Part shown: positions 63,826 through 64,000 of the stretch, piece after piece
How positions within the stretch are numbered: position 1 is the stretch's first letter
Layout: each line of letters begins with the position of its first letter
Assembly (NCBI GenBank): GCA_004015825.1
Contig: SAYS01000007.1
Coordinates: forward strand, 142,698-206,697
Direction: 5' to 3'
DNA length: 64,000 bases
Origin: Halovenus amylolytica
GTDB lineage: Archaea > Halobacteriota > Halobacteria > Halobacteriales > Haloarculaceae
Notes under the pieces: model-generated
The model's database searches: none
What the model saw: only the letters and a program-made list of their open reading frames with translations
What the model was told of the DNA's origin: nothing
Program-made: the position numbers and the translations under genes

Positions 63826-64000
63826 CATCCTCCGCGCCGTGAACGGCGCGGTTTCTCCGACCGCACGTTTGGGGTCGGGCGGTCCGACACAAACGGGAGC
63901 AAGATTCCACCGCGTGGGTGTACTCCGGTTCGCGCTCGGTACGTGAGCCGTCGTGAGACGGTGTGGCGTGTTCGGTATCCCCGAAGGGACACGGTATCTC
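63826..64000 (-). mobile_element. IS200/IS605-type (TnpB) right end, partial at window edge
   Basis: Plus-strand CCGCGCCGTGAACGGCGCGG (63832-63851) is a perfect hairpin that, read on the minus strand, gives AAACCGCGCCG...GGCGCGGAGGATGTCA, the pattern of one group of haloarchaeal TnpB-element right ends. One minus-strand frame upstream of it resembles such elements' coding ends (GETAPFTARRMS). The rest lies outside the window, so whether an intact tnpB follows is unknown. Confidence 0.5.

Overview
The window is a gene-dense, GC-rich stretch of a haloarchaeal (class Halobacteria) chromosome. The evidence is acidic proteins throughout, leaderless genes behind short AT-rich TATA elements, Tat signal peptides on secreted proteins, and archaeal or haloarchaeal signature genes: CetZ tubulin, SRP19-Gar1, TiaS, Fen1, HalX response regulator, aMBF1, F420 enzymes CofG/CofC/NpdG, ba3-type cytochrome oxidase cba genes, and the short haloarchaeal malate synthase. 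Gene content resembles Haloarculaceae-like organisms, but I cannot name a genus from sequence alone.

Layout. 1-5.6 kb: glutamine synthetase 3' end, a GH3 glycosidase, a membrane-anchored winged-helix protein, a 2'-5' RNA ligase-like protein and hisA. 5.6-7.0 kb: a hicBA toxin-antitoxin locus whose hicA has a one-base frameshift, a two-hairpin repeat element, and relics of an IS200/IS605 TnpB element. 7.0-12.1 kb: gar1-srp19, a cation/proton antiporter pair, npdG, aMBF1 and a HalX regulator. 12.2-18.2 kb: a copper-type P-ATPase back to back with the cba cytochrome oxidase operon. 18.2-24.9 kb: fen1, then a TetR regulator divergent from a MATE exporter with paired operators, then an RND/MMPL exporter. 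24.9-29.8 kb: hisB, and two genes (amphi-Trp protein and a long helical protein) behind near-identical DtxR-type boxes. 30-36 kb: a Ski2/Hel308-type helicase, small zinc proteins, an HTH regulator and tiaS. 36.2-40 kb: hisF, an intron-containing elongator tRNA-Met whose 3' end is duplicated downstream, and a secreted eight-blade PQQ-like propeller. 40-54 kb: cofG-cofC, cetZ, an SDR, a Na+/Ca2+ exchanger, purC, CorC/HlyC-type protein, DASH cryptochrome, a PIN-AbrB toxin-antitoxin pair, VOC protein, msrA, uracil-DNA glycosylase and a glycosyltransferase. 55-64 kb: malate synthase, DUF389, GtrA, a second glycosyltransferase, DUF502, sulfatase-like protein, a Tat lipoprotein sugar dehydrogenase, and an apparent IS200/IS605 right end.

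The most unusual signal is a repeat family present five times, always between genes (about 6.3, 10.6, 25.0, 36.0 and 62.1 kb). Complete copies have two outward-facing halves. Each half begins GGGACTGAAAGGGGC, carries a long variable stem enclosing a conserved core, and ends GGGGCTTTCTTGCTG. The stems differ between copies but stay paired, with a three-way compensatory change at one position, and mismatches are G-U in the outward-reading orientation. That is what a structured RNA leaves behind. I do not recognise it as a named family.

Other regulatory and mobile signals stand out: operators over TATA elements (hicBA, TetR/MATE, DtxR-type boxes), a possible 110-bp MITE abutting an exchanger stop codon, and att-like tRNA 3'-end duplications.
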